This document shows positions 28,326 to 38,213 of a stretch of 64,000 bases of DNA, in pieces. Numbering within the stretch: position 1 is the stretch's first letter; every line of letters begins with the position of its first letter. Both the position numbers and the translations under genes were made by a program. The notes beneath the pieces were generated by a model that saw only the letters and a program-made list of their open reading frames with translations, had not been told where the DNA came from and made no database searches. This DNA is from Bacteroidia bacterium (lineage in GTDB: Bacteria; Bacteroidota; Bacteroidia; Flavobacteriales_D; Cryomorphaceae). Where the stretch lies: assembly GCA_030427905.1 (NCBI GenBank), contig JAUICL010000002.1, positions 558,001 to 622,000 of the forward strand, read 5' to 3'.

Positions 28326-31300
28326 ATGAAAATTCGAAACCTACTAGTCGGGATGGTTCTCATCTTGGCTACAATGCCCGTGGTGGCTCAAAACCTTGAT
28401 ATGATCAAAAAAGATTTGATCGAAAATCACGAGTTCAAATCAAGTGATCTTGAAAGTCTAATCGTAACAAAATCTTACCCTACTAAGCACAACGGAGCCA
28501 TGCATGTGTATGCTTCGCAAAGTATAGATGGGATTAAGATCATCAATTCTAGTTTAACGGCTGTTTTTGACGCTGAAGGAAATCTGCTCAATGTAGCTCC
28601 AAGGCTCTTCAGAAATGTTGGAGCACAACATCCTTCTTCACAGCCAAGTGTCTCAGCCGTTGAAGCAGCTTCAATTGTAGCTGGAAACATGATAAATGGA
28701 GTGCAGACTGAAGCGCTATCTGGAACTGATAAAGTTCTTTTTATAACCGCGTCTGGTTACACATTTGAAACGCCAGTAGAGCTCGTTTTTCTTGCAGATA
28801 AGGAAGAGAATTTTCACTTGGTGTGGAAGTTTTACCTAGACATGCCTGATCAATCGCATTACTGGGCGGTGTTTGCTAGTGCAATGGATGGAAGCATTGT
28901 CAGAAAACACGATTTGCAGATTTCTTGCGATCATGGACACACACATTTCATAGGAGATAAGTGTGAACCCATCCACTTCGGGTCATTTGAAACGACAGAA
29001 GATGGATCTGGATACCGCGTTTTTGAATTGCCCATTGAAAGTCCCAATCACGGTGAAAGAACCCTTATTTCGGAGCCAGCCTTAGACGCTGCTTCGCCTT
29101 TTGGATGGCATGACACTGATGGTGTTGATGGAGCCGAGTATACCATAACACGTGGAAACAATGTATATGCCTACGAAGATGTTGACGATCAGGATAACCC
29201 CGGATTTTCTCCAGATGGAGGTGAGAACTTGCTTTTTGACTTCAACTATGTTCCCGAAAATGGACCAAATAGCTACCAGTCAGCTTCATTGACCAATCTC
29301 TTCTACATGAATAATCGGATTCACGACTTGCTGTACATATATGGTTTTGATGAAGCTTCAGGAAATTTTCAGCAAACCAATTACACGGGCGAGGGATTTG
29401 GAAACGATGCCGTTCAAGCTGAAGGTCAGGATGGCGGTGGTACAAACAACGCCAATTTTGCCACCCCAGGCGATGGAATGTCTGGCCGGATGCAAATGTA
29501 TCTGTGGTCAAGTGATGATGTGGTAGATGGATTGCTGACAATAAATTCACCTGAGTCAATTGCCGGTGGTTACTCAAGTAGTGCTGTTTCTTCTTTTGGA
29601 GCTGATGTGCCGCTCGAAGGAATTACAGCCGATTTAGTTTATGCCGAAGATGGAGCGGGAGCCGATATGCACGATCTATGCGAGCCTGCCATCAATTCAA
29701 GCGAGATCGAAGGAAAAATCGCCTTGGTTCAAAGGGGAAATTGCAATTTCACAAATAAGGTTTTAGCCGTTCAAGAAGCCGGTGCAGTGGCATGTATCGT
29801 TATAAACTACGAGAACACCGCATTTGAAATGGGTGGAACGACCCCAGATGAAATCAATATTCCTTCCATCATGATCACAGTAAATGACGGGAATACACTT
29901 CTCGATGAGCTAGAAAATGGCCCCGTTAACGCCACTCTAGGAAATATAGGTAGTGGAAGCAGTGTGCGAGATGGAAGCTTTGACAACGGCGTAGTTGTGC
30001 ATGAATACGTTCATGGATTGAGCAATAGATTAACAGGAGGCGACAACGTATTTTGTTTGACAAATGAAGAGCAAATGGGTGAAGGATGGAGTGATTGGTA
30101 TGCCACCATGATCACCATGGATATGAGTGTAGAAAATCCAGTGTATCGCCCTATGGGTACTTTTGCAGCTGGTCAGGCAACCGATGGAAACGGAATCCGA
30201 CCAGCTCCTTACGACACGAGCTTTGCTATAAACGATTATACTTACGGAAACCTGCCCGATGGAAACATCACAGTACCGCATGGTGTTGGATTCGTGTGGG
30301 GGACTATGCTTTGGGATCTCACCTGGGCGTTTATTGATGAGTACGGTTTTGATAATCTAGAAACAGGGATTGAAGGTGGAAATAACATCGTGATGCAACT
30401 CGTTACAGATGGTTTGAAGCTCCAGCCTTGTAGTCCCGGCTTTGTCGACGGAAGAGACGCCATTTTGCTAGCTGATGAAATAAACAATGACGGAGCAAAC
30501 CAGTGCTTGATTTGGAGAGTTTTTGCGAAACGTGGACTTGGTTACTCCGCTAGCCAAGGTTCTTCTGATAATAGAAATGACGGGGTTGAAGCATTTGATT
30601 TACCACCTGTATGTCAGCTTGCAACTGCCGCGCCCGTTGCGGCCTTTTCAGCGACCCCGACATCTACTTGTCTGGGATTTGTGGAGTTTACAGATTTAAC
30701 TCAAAATATAGCACAGACTTGGCTTTGGGATTTCGGAGATGGGAACACTTCCACCGAGCAAAATCCAACGCACCAATACGAGAATGAAGGTACGTATACG
30801 GTTTCGCTTACAGTTTCTAATAACATCGGAGAAGACAGTGTAGAAGAGATTGATTTCATCGTGTACCAAACCCCTGAAATGCCCACAGAAGCCCTTGGTG
30901 GAGAAGGATGTGAAGGAGATTTGGTTACATTGACTGCCACAAGCGAAAGTGAGATTCTATGGACTGATGAAGATGGGGTTTCAATTGGAATAGGGAGTGA
31001 AATTGAAGTAGAAGTTGGTTCTGAGTCAGCTACCTATTTTGCGCAGTCTGTCGTAGATTTTATCGCTCCAGAATTTGTAGGCCCTGAAAATGGAAGCATA
31101 GGTGGTGGTGGCCTCCACAACTCAGCATTTGTAGGAACCGTAGATTTTACCACCGAAGGCCCGGTCACTATTGTATCGGCTTGGGTAAATAGTGGAGCTC
31201 CTGGTCAAAGGATTATAAATCTTTGGGATGATGCTGGCGGTATCGGCAATTTACTAGGCCAATACCCTGTCGACATTGATTTCACTGGAGGAGACCGAGT

Positions 31301-32009
31301 GCAGCTGAATATAGAAATACCTAGTGCTGGTACCTACAGTATTGGTCTGAATGAAGCCAATTTGTTCCGAAACGAAGAAGGCGTGACATACCCATATTCA
31401 GAATCGGGCTTGTTTACTATTATTGGTAGCTCGGCTGGAGAAGATTATTACTACTATTTCTATGATTTGGAAGTAGCTGTTACAAATTGTGTTAGCGAAG
31501 CTGTAGAAGTATCGCTAACGGCGCTCGGAAATGCTGACTTTTCTGCTGATGTAGTAGGAACCACGGTCAACTTTACTGACCTTTCAGACAATGCATCTTC
31601 GTGGGAGTGGAATTTTGGTGATGGAAACACCTCAAATGAGCAAAACCCCATTCATACGTACACTCAAGATGGTGTGTATTACGTTACCTTGACCACCGAT
31701 GGAGGATGTAGCTATGGAACGGAAGTTCTAATTATCACAACAGGCCTAGAAGCTTTTAAAGATGTGGGAGCATCCATATACCCGAACCCGGCGACTACCC
31801 ATATTCGAATCGAAACGGGCGCTTTAAAGGATGTCGTATTTGTATCTTTTTATAGTGCTCAAGGAAAGCTCGCAAAGCGCGAAAGGCTAAGCAACAATGA
31901 AACTTTTGAACTGTCAGTAGGCAACTTATCCAATGGCTTCTACGTGGTAGTATTGGAAAACCAAAATGGAAGTCCTATTGCGCAAGAAAAAATAAGTATT
32001 GTACATTGA
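28326..32009 (+). CDS. Secreted M36 (fungalysin) metallopeptidase with PA, PKD and T9SS domains
   Basis: 1227 residues. Signal peptide (to about 21), FTP-like propeptide (about 30-200), then the M36 catalytic domain with a protease-associated insert (about 430-540), zinc motif HEYVH (559-563) and the downstream Glu586 in GEGWSD. C-terminal part: a PKD domain (WLWDFGDG), a beta-sandwich region, a second PKD (WEWNFGDG) and an 80-residue type A sorting domain beginning IYPNPATT. Exported and attached or released by the type IX system to degrade proteins outside the cell. Probably monocistronic or with the next gene, 20 bp away. Confidence 0.95.
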   Translation: MKIRNLLVGMVLILATMPVVAQNLDMIKKDLIENHEFKSSDLESLIVTKSYPTKHNGAMHVYASQSIDGIKIINSSLTAVFDAEGNLLNVAPRLFRNVGAQHPSSQPSVSAVEAASIVAGNMINGVQTEALSGTDKVLFITASGYTFETPVELVFLADKEENFHLVWKFYLDMPDQSHYWAVFASAMDGSIVRKHDLQISCDHGHTHFIGDKCEPIHFGSFETTEDGSGYRVFELPIESPNHGERTLISEPALDAASPFGWHDTDGVDGAEYTITRGNNVYAYEDVDDQDNPGFSPDGGENLLFDFNYVPENGPNSYQSASLTNLFYMNNRIHDLLYIYGFDEASGNFQQTNYTGEGFGNDAVQAEGQDGGGTNNANFATPGDGMSGRMQMYLWSSDDVVDGLLTINSPESIAGGYSSSAVSSFGADVPLEGITADLVYAEDGAGADMHDLCEPAINSSEIEGKIALVQRGNCNFTNKVLAVQEAGAVACIVINYENTAFEMGGTTPDEINIPSIMITVNDGNTLLDELENGPVNATLGNIGSGSSVRDGSFDNGVVVHEYVHGLSNRLTGGDNVFCLTNEEQMGEGWSDWYATMITMDMSVENPVYRPMGTFAAGQATDGNGIRPAPYDTSFAINDYTYGNLPDGNITVPHGVGFVWGTMLWDLTWAFIDEYGFDNLETGIEGGNNIVMQLVTDGLKLQPCSPGFVDGRDAILLADEINNDGANQCLIWRVFAKRGLGYSASQGSSDNRNDGVEAFDLPPVCQLATAAPVAAFSATPTSTCLGFVEFTDLTQNIAQTWLWDFGDGNTSTEQNPTHQYENEGTYTVSLTVSNNIGEDSVEEIDFIVYQTPEMPTEALGGEGCEGDLVTLTATSESEILWTDEDGVSIGIGSEIEVEVGSESATYFAQSVVDFIAPEFVGPENGSIGGGGLHNSAFVGTVDFTTEGPVTIVSAWVNSGAPGQRIINLWDDAGGIGNLLGQYPVDIDFTGGDRVQLNIEIPSAGTYSIGLNEANLFRNEEGVTYPYSESGLFTIIGSSAGEDYYYYFYDLEVAVTNCVSEAVEVSLTALGNADFSADVVGTTVNFTDLSDNASSWEWNFGDGNTSNEQNPIHTYTQDGVYYVTLTTDGGCSYGTEVLIITTGLEAFKDVGASIYPNPATTHIRIETGALKDVVFVSFYSAQGKLAKRERLSNNETFELSVGNLSNGFYVVVLENQNGSPIAQEKISIVH

Positions 32010-32029
32010 CGACAAATTAACCCAAGTTG

Positions 32030-34531
32030 ATGAGAAAGATTTTACTAATTCTGATGGCTGCTATGGCCATCGGATCAACCAGAGCCGCCCATATCATTGG
32101 TGGCGACATGACAGTTCAGCACGTTTCAGGAAACACATTTGAAGTTACGGTACAGTTGTTTCGCGATTGCTCCAGCGTTGGAGCACCCTTCGACGCTTCA
32201 ATTGGTTTAACTCTTCGAGATGCTCTTACTGATGAGCAGATTGATATTCTGACAATTACTGGTTTTGACGCAGAAGAAATAGCGCTCGGTAATTCTTGTT
32301 TTGTTCCGAACATCTGTCTTGAAATTGGAACTTATGTGCAAGAATTTGAAATTGCCGACAACCCAAATGGGCTTTACCTTACATGGGATCGTTGCTGCAG
32401 AAACGATTTGAGCATCAATATGGATGGTACGGATATTGGTTTATCAGATGACGAATTGGGCTTCGTCTTTAACGCTGATATTCCCGATCCAGCCATTGAA
32501 AATTCGAATCCCGTTTTTAATCCGTTTCCAGCAGAAGGTTTTCTCTGTGTAAATTATGCTCAGGAAATTGACTTTGGAGCTACAGATGCTGATGGTGACG
32601 AATTAGTGTACTCCTTCGCAGACCCACTACATGGAGCTAGTTTTGGGGCTCCCAATCCAGGTGTTGCTCAGCCGAAACCATTTACCGTCATCCCATGGGC
32701 TGATGGGTACGCTATTGACAATCAAGTAGGGGGTACCATGTCAATTGATCCCGCTACAGGGGTTGTAACAGCACAGCCTACTATGCTGGGATTTTTCACA
32801 ATTGCCGTCAAAATAGAAGAGTTTAGAAACGGTGTGAAAATAGGGGAGATACGACGCGAACTTCAAATGGAAAGCTCAGTTTGTGACGTGGACGCACCAT
32901 CTGTTATAGAGTTTGATCCCGATATTGAAGTGTACAATGTCTTGGCCAACACCGAATTGTGTTTCGATGTTTCCGCAACGGATCCCAACGAAGGCGATAT
33001 TCTCTTCTTGCTTGCAGAGGGAGAAGTTTTTGATGAATCCTTTATTCCAATGGCCGATTTTGAAGATGTAGAAGGCACTTCAAATGTTTCGTCGACATTC
33101 TGCTGGGCTCCGCTTTGTAATAATGTTCGCGATGAGCCTTACATCATTACGTTCCGAGCATTTAGTGAAGGATGTTCACCAGAAGTTCTTGAGACAGTGC
33201 GCCAAGTAGAAATCTATGTGTACTTGGATAATGACGTTCCAACAGAATTGATTTCACCCCAACCTAATGCGACTATTGATCTTTACGATCCGACGACCCA
33301 TTCCTTCAATATCAATTTTGAAGATCCGAATGAAGCAGACACCATTACAGTTTTTGCTACTGGAGACTTCCTGACCGATCAGAATATCACCTTCACACCT
33401 TTTCAAGTTGGGCAGGGGAGTGTGTCAATGCCCTTTCTTTGGGATGTGACTTGCGATGATGTACAAGACGAGCCCTATACGATCTCGTTTGAAGTGCAAA
33501 CAACAAACTGTAATGTCAATGAAACTACGAATTTCGAACTTGATGTGTATGTGATTGTTCCGGAAAATGAACCCACCACCTTTGTGGCTCCCCCAACAAA
33601 GCTCTATTGGGAATTGTACTCTGAGTTCATCTTTTGTCACGAAGTAATTGTCACGGATGAAAACTTTTTTGATGATTTAAGGCTAGAAGCTGTTTCGGAA
33701 ATCTTTGAACTGGAAGACAATCCAGCGACATTCTTCCCTCCGCAGGGCAATAGCCAGATAGAATCGGAGCTCTGCTGGGTACCTGAGTGCAAGGATGTAA
33801 GAGATGAGCCTTATGTAGTTGATTTTATCGCTACGGCTAATAGCTGTAAGACAAACGATACGGTGGTATATCCAGTGGAGATCTATTTGACCCTTCCGCC
33901 TGAAAATCCAGCGGAAATAGATATGCCTGTTGATGGTACCGTTTTCAATTTTGAAGTAGGTTCTGACGGCGCTATTTTAATCACAGCCCTTGGATCTGAT
34001 CCCGATTTATATGATACCCTTCAGTTTACTCTTGAGCGCACTGGTTTTGACGGTGTGGGTTCTGAGCCACTGTTCTCTTCGTCCGAAGGGGTTGGAAATG
34101 CAATTGGAGATTTCTCATGGGCTCCTACTTGTTCCGATATCTCACCAGAACCTTATGCTATCGATTTCATCTTAAACTCGAAATCCTGTCAAAAGCATAA
34201 TCAGGTGAGATCTACGGTGATTTTTAATATTACCACACCATCACTAGGAGATATTGAGCCTATCCCCAACATTATCACGCCCAATGGCGATGGTAAAAAC
34301 GATGTCTGGGATATTCGCGATTTAGATGACCCTTGCTTGACTAATTTTAAAGCCGTGATCGTAGATCGATGGGGTAAAGAAGTATTTGTTACTGAAAACC
34401 CAGCCTTTCTGTGGGACGCCAAATACAGCAATGGAAATACTGCGGAATCTGGAACCTATTACAGAACCATCGGGTATGAGTATTTCGGTAAACTGGTTCA
34501 AAGCGAAGGGACAATCCAGATCATTCGGTAA
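32030..34531 (+). CDS. Large surface protein with type B (gliding-motility) C-terminal domain
   Basis: 833 residues. Signal peptide ends at about STRA (residue 19). C-terminal domain starts NIITPNGDGKNDVWDI and ends LVQSEGTIQIIR, the T9SS type B signature. The middle contains four tandem repeats, period 112, 112 and 114 residues, each closing with a W-x-P/V-x-C block then D-x-x-x-EPY and a second Cys (Trp359, 471, 583, 697). ATG 32030 is preferred over TTG 32027. Likely cell-surface structural or adhesive protein; precise role unknown. Confidence 0.9.
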   Translation: MRKILLILMAAMAIGSTRAAHIIGGDMTVQHVSGNTFEVTVQLFRDCSSVGAPFDASIGLTLRDALTDEQIDILTITGFDAEEIALGNSCFVPNICLEIGTYVQEFEIADNPNGLYLTWDRCCRNDLSINMDGTDIGLSDDELGFVFNADIPDPAIENSNPVFNPFPAEGFLCVNYAQEIDFGATDADGDELVYSFADPLHGASFGAPNPGVAQPKPFTVIPWADGYAIDNQVGGTMSIDPATGVVTAQPTMLGFFTIAVKIEEFRNGVKIGEIRRELQMESSVCDVDAPSVIEFDPDIEVYNVLANTELCFDVSATDPNEGDILFLLAEGEVFDESFIPMADFEDVEGTSNVSSTFCWAPLCNNVRDEPYIITFRAFSEGCSPEVLETVRQVEIYVYLDNDVPTELISPQPNATIDLYDPTTHSFNINFEDPNEADTITVFATGDFLTDQNITFTPFQVGQGSVSMPFLWDVTCDDVQDEPYTISFEVQTTNCNVNETTNFELDVYVIVPENEPTTFVAPPTKLYWELYSEFIFCHEVIVTDENFFDDLRLEAVSEIFELEDNPATFFPPQGNSQIESELCWVPECKDVRDEPYVVDFIATANSCKTNDTVVYPVEIYLTLPPENPAEIDMPVDGTVFNFEVGSDGAILITALGSDPDLYDTLQFTLERTGFDGVGSEPLFSSSEGVGNAIGDFSWAPTCSDISPEPYAIDFILNSKSCQKHNQVRSTVIFNITTPSLGDIEPIPNIITPNGDGKNDVWDIRDLDDPCLTNFKAVIVDRWGKEVFVTENPAFLWDAKYSNGNTAESGTYYRTIGYEYFGKLVQSEGTIQIIR

Positions 34532-34720
34532 TAAATTCCCGAAGGGTTTTTAATAACCGATTGTTTTTAATTAGTCGATAAAAAAGCGTGATTAATCGAA
34601 ACTATTTTTTAGCTTGCAGCGTAATTCAGATAGACAGTTTTTAGGAAATTGATCTAAATCCCCTTAGACATTCTACGATTCTTCTGTCGAACTATGCTTA
34701 CAATCAAACAGAATAAAAAA

Positions 34721-34748
34721 ACGGAGTCTTTAACCAACTCCGTTTTTT
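34721..34748. terminator. Bidirectional terminator between convergent genes
   Basis: Stem ACGGAGT (34721-34727) with ACTCCGT (34737-34743), flanked by A-run upstream and T-run downstream, so it can work on both strands: plus for the surface-protein gene (190 bp further upstream) and minus for the DUF2147 gene, whose stop codon adjoins it. Confidence 0.85.
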
Positions 34749-35168
34749 TTATTTGCTCGTGTTTCTGATCCATGTTTCTGTTCTTCCGAGCCAGCCCATC
34801 GGATCTAAACTTCCTCTTACTTTTATCTTGTTCTGGTTCTCGAGACTGATGGTACAGTAGTACGTTTTTCCAGATTCAGGGTCGTAAATGGTGCCGTCCA
34901 CCCACTCATCGTCTTCGAAAATGAAATCGTTTAAAATTTGAAGCCCCATCACTTTGTTTCCATTTTCATCCAAACGAGGCTTTCCATCAACTAAAGGCTC
35001 TTTCAGCCATATGATTTTCCCGGAAAACATCTCGCTCTGGGAATTATACGAAATCTCGATGTGCGATTTGTTCTCATCAGTGATCCACACCCCAACAAGA
35101 TCATTGGCTGATTGCCCCAAGAGACATAGTGGAAGCGAAAAGAATAAAAAGAGTAAGCGATTTTTCAT
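34749..35168 (-). CDS. DUF2147 domain protein
   Basis: 139 residues after a signal peptide (MKNRLLFLFFSLPLCLLGQS). Matches the DUF2147 pattern: VGVWITDE near the start, FSGKIIWLKEP, then WVDGTIYDPESGKTYYC and a C-terminal GRTETW. Family is periplasmic and of unknown function. The start 35168 is used because the signal peptide begins there; the frame is open further upstream to 35234. Confidence 0.88.
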   Translation of the reverse strand: MKNRLLFLFFSLPLCLLGQSANDLVGVWITDENKSHIEISYNSQSEMFSGKIIWLKEPLVDGKPRLDENGNKVMGLQILNDFIFEDDEWVDGTIYDPESGKTYYCTISLENQNKIKVRGSLDPMGWLGRTETWIRNTSK

Positions 35169-35276
35169 GCTACAAAAATGAAAAGAAACGCGGACTTGTG
35201 AAACGAAACAAAAATGACGTGATGCTAGTCTCAAAAATATTCGCTATCTTCTTACACATCATTAAGTTATACGGAT

Positions 35277-35732
35277 ATGGTCAAAAGCTACACAGGAGTG
35301 CGCAAAGCGCCAGAGAAAGAAACGCAGCAAATACTGGTCAAAGACTTTATGACGACGCGTCTAATCCTTTTCAAACCAGAACAAACTGTTGGAGAAGTCG
35401 TGAAGGTATTGATTGAAAAAAACATATCTGGTGGGCCAGTCGTTGATTCTATTGGCAATCTTATCGGCATTATTTCGGAAGGAGATTGTTTGAAAGAACT
35501 CGTGAAAGGTAAATACTTGAATTCGCCCCGCGATCACGGTCTTGTCGCGGACCATATGGTGAAAGAAGTGAAGACGATAAGCCCAAACGTGAATATACTC
35601 GACGCTGCCAATATGTTTTTAACCGAAAAGGTTCGCCGGTTTCCCGTGATGGAAGGGGGCAAGTTATTGGGGCAAATCAGCCAACGCGATGTGCTGAGAG
35701 CGGTTGATGGACTTAAAGTAGAGACCTGGTAA
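35277..35732 (+). CDS. Tandem CBS domain protein
   Basis: 151 residues forming one Bateman module: CBS1 about 20-75 (with GGPVVDSIGNLIGIIS) and CBS2 about 85-145 (RRFPVMEGGKLLGQISQRDVLR). Such stand-alone modules bind adenosine nucleotides and regulate partner proteins. No enzymatic or transport domain is attached. Convergent with the bestrophin gene, with only 18 bp between stops. Confidence 0.9.
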   Translation: MVKSYTGVRKAPEKETQQILVKDFMTTRLILFKPEQTVGEVVKVLIEKNISGGPVVDSIGNLIGIISEGDCLKELVKGKYLNSPRDHGLVADHMVKEVKTISPNVNILDAANMFLTEKVRRFPVMEGGKLLGQISQRDVLRAVDGLKVETW

Positions 35733-35750
35733 GTAAGCTCAAGCCTCTCT

Positions 35751-36785
35751 TTACATCAAAATGCCATTCTTTGCCTCGATACTAGGTGGAAGGTTGGTTT
35801 CTCCAAGCATTTCGCGAAGATCAATCTCAATGGTTCTGCAGAGCGACATCATCGGTATGTCATTGCCAAGGCCTTCAAAAGGGTTTTCAGAGTAATCGCC
35901 TACTAATTCCATTACCAAATACAGCCAGGCTACGCAAGATGTAACCGGTATGGATATCCAAAGCCTTTCTATACCTAATGTTCCAAAAATACTCGTGGTA
36001 GCAAACGGCAAAAGAAAGATGAATATTCCGACAAAGATGGCGCTCATGTTAGCATACTGTCTCGGAAGTGGGAACTTCTTTATCCGTTCGCACTTTCCTT
36101 GGTGTATGTAGAAGTCATCTAGAATCTTCTGAAGCTGCACGTGGCGGTAATCATCAATCAACTTTCTTGAGTTCAAGTCTTTCAATCGCTGAGATTGATG
36201 ATCGATTAATTGAGTGGCGATATTCTTAACATCGGTAATGTTGTCGATCTCGCCTTCTGAGAGTAAATCAAGAACAATATCGCGTGTTTCTTCATCGATC
36301 AGTCCCACGCCAGCTACTTTTGCCCGTCTCTTGGCATAATTGCCTATCAACCTGCCTTGGTTTACGTGTTCCCAAGATGTGGGTATCAACAACTGTTGAC
36401 GTAGAACATACAACCAAGCGATATGCCGATATATCAAGTCTTTGTGAATTTCGTGTAACTCCTTTGCCGAGAGCTTTTCATCTCTCAGGTTGTTGGTTAC
36501 AAAAGAGCGAGATGCTGCTCCCCAGGAGCGACTTGAATTCACGATCGCCCCCCAAATCTTTCGCGCTTCCCAAAGCCGGTCATAACTTTGGTTGTTCTTA
36601 AAACCAACATAAAACGCAACGGCAGTACCGACGATGGCTACCGGTTGCCATGGAATAAAAAGCCACTTGTAGTCGGTAAAGGCATAGATGGCAGTTACAG
36701 CCGAGCACCATAGAACAATCCATATCATATGATGGCCGCTAAAGCCCCATATTCCTTTTATTCCGAAGTTTTTGGTTATGTACAT
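35751..36785 (-). CDS. Bestrophin-family anion channel
   Basis: 344 residues. N-terminal helices (about 20-45 and 48-65), FKNNQSYDRLWEARKIWG and a large cytosolic domain match bacterial bestrophins (YneE/UPF0187). The neck segment near residue 55-70 shows the expected GFKNNQSYDR motif. Inner-membrane chloride or anion channel role is known for related proteins; here inferred. Complete at usual length (about 300-350). Confidence 0.9.
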   Translation of the reverse strand: MYITKNFGIKGIWGFSGHHMIWIVLWCSAVTAIYAFTDYKWLFIPWQPVAIVGTAVAFYVGFKNNQSYDRLWEARKIWGAIVNSSRSWGAASRSFVTNNLRDEKLSAKELHEIHKDLIYRHIAWLYVLRQQLLIPTSWEHVNQGRLIGNYAKRRAKVAGVGLIDEETRDIVLDLLSEGEIDNITDVKNIATQLIDHQSQRLKDLNSRKLIDDYRHVQLQKILDDFYIHQGKCERIKKFPLPRQYANMSAIFVGIFIFLLPFATTSIFGTLGIERLWISIPVTSCVAWLYLVMELVGDYSENPFEGLGNDIPMMSLCRTIEIDLREMLGETNLPPSIEAKNGILM

Positions 36786-36812
36786 TTCGCTTTGATTAAG
36801 TTGTAGAGTGGA

Positions 36813-37298
36813 TTATGCACGGAGCAATGACTCGATGTCTACCCTAATTTTTTCTGGTTTGGTCGTTGGGGCGTAGCGCTTAACGGGCTCACCATTTCGA
36901 TCAATTAAAAACTTTGTGAAATTCCATTTGATGGAACTTCCGAGAATCCCACCCAGCTTACTCTTTAAAAATTTGAATAAGGGATCAGCATTTTTACCAT
37001 TAACATCCACTTTTTCTGTCAATTGAAAAGTTACACCGTGATTGACTTTACAGGCTTCGGCCATTTCATCATTCGAGAGTGGCTCTTGATTTCTAAACTG
37101 ATTGCATGGAAACCCCAACACAGTTAGCCCCGTATTACCGTAGTCAAGGTGCAGTTTTTCCAAACCTTCAAACTGCGGCGTGAGCGCACACTCCGTAGCA
37201 GTATTGACAATGAGTACAACACGGCCTTTATACTCATCCATTGACAATGGAGTGCCGCTTGAAGTCTTGGTTTGAAAATCGTAAAAGTTCATGAGCAT
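36813..37298 (-). CDS. Glutathione peroxidase-like thiol peroxidase
   Basis: 161 residues. Peroxidatic Cys37 in NTATECALTPQF, then LGFPCNQFRNQEP and WNFTKFLID, all diagnostic of the glutathione peroxidase family; bacterial cysteine forms usually use thioredoxin. Two possible ATGs (37298 and 37292). Upstream in-frame sequence to 37349 would add a hydrophobic leader not usual for the family. No signal peptide with this start, so cytoplasmic. Confidence 0.9.
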   Translation of the reverse strand: MLMNFYDFQTKTSSGTPLSMDEYKGRVVLIVNTATECALTPQFEGLEKLHLDYGNTGLTVLGFPCNQFRNQEPLSNDEMAEACKVNHGVTFQLTEKVDVNGKNADPLFKFLKSKLGGILGSSIKWNFTKFLIDRNGEPVKRYAPTTKPEKIRVDIESLLRA

Positions 37299-37382
37299 TA
37301 TTGGGATGTGGTTAAAACTAAGAGTCAAGAATAGTGACAAAATGAACAAAAACAGAATCTTGGCAATAAGAAATTGAAATAC

Positions 37383-37412
37383 TTGAATCGAATTAATAAA
37401 TCAACTACTTTG
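37383..37412 (+). promoter_or_regulatory. Promoter candidate for sulfotransferase gene
   Basis: TTG (37383-37385), 20 bp, TACTTTG (37406-37412). The -7 box lacks one base of the full consensus. The ATG at 37421 follows by 8 bp. Confidence 0.4.
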
Positions 37413-37420
37413 GATGGCTT

Positions 37421-38209
37421 ATGCTGCAAAAGGCCCGCCCGTACTACGATCGATTGAAAAGACGGTATGCTCGTATCAAAAACGAGCAGAATAAGCGACC
37501 ACTTGCAAATGGCTTGGAGCGTATCTATCACGTCCATATCCGCAAAACTGCAGGTACAAGTGTAAATGCTGCTTTCTGGGAATTGGGAAATAAAAACCTG
37601 GACGATATCAAGCGAAAAACCTTGTTTTTAGGAAATGAATTTATTTTCGTTCGCAACGACCGCGAGCTTGTATGCGATGGGAACTATTTTTTTGCGAACT
37701 CTCACATTCCATTTTGGAAGCTAGAATTACCTCCCAAAACCTACACCTTTTGCTTTATGCGCGACCCTGTTGAGCGATTGGTCTCGCTTTACAAGTACTA
37801 CGGATGGATCATCTCAGTAGACCCGAAGATCGGAAAAAGTGAAGAGCCTTATTACGCTCATGTTTTACGCGAAGCGAAGGATTTTATTGGGGGGAGTTTT
37901 ACCGACTTTGTTGGTCGTTTGGACAAGGAGCATTTACTCAGTCAGGTTCATATGTTCTCTGAGAATTACGATCCCGAAGAAGCATTTGCACGCATAAATG
38001 AACTGAGTGCAGTGTTCTTTCAATCGGAGTTTGAAACCGCGATTCAAAAACTAAATTCTACCCTCGGTCTAAACCTCAACGTACGGCACGACCGAAAGTC
38101 TGAAATAGATACCAACTTTACTTTAAGCACAGAAGAGTTGAACTTTGTGAAGGAAAAGCTCAAAGTAGAGTATGAATTCTATGAAAAGTGCCTTTCAGCC
38201 TTCAAGTAA
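37421..38209 (+). CDS. Sulfotransferase family protein
   Basis: 262 residues. PAPS-binding 5'-phosphosulfate loop RKTAGTS (41-47, after VHI) and 3'-phosphate motif FCFMRDPVERLVS (about 109-121) define the sulfotransferase family 2 fold. Such enzymes sulfate surface polysaccharides or lipids. No signal peptide, so cytoplasmic. Stops 4 bp from the end of the convergent CoA-transferase gene. Substrate unknown. Confidence 0.85.
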   Translation: MLQKARPYYDRLKRRYARIKNEQNKRPLANGLERIYHVHIRKTAGTSVNAAFWELGNKNLDDIKRKTLFLGNEFIFVRNDRELVCDGNYFFANSHIPFWKLELPPKTYTFCFMRDPVERLVSLYKYYGWIISVDPKIGKSEEPYYAHVLREAKDFIGGSFTDFVGRLDKEHLLSQVHMFSENYDPEEAFARINELSAVFFQSEFETAIQKLNSTLGLNLNVRHDRKSEIDTNFTLSTEELNFVKEKLKVEYEFYEKCLSAFK

Positions 38210-38213
38210 TTCG

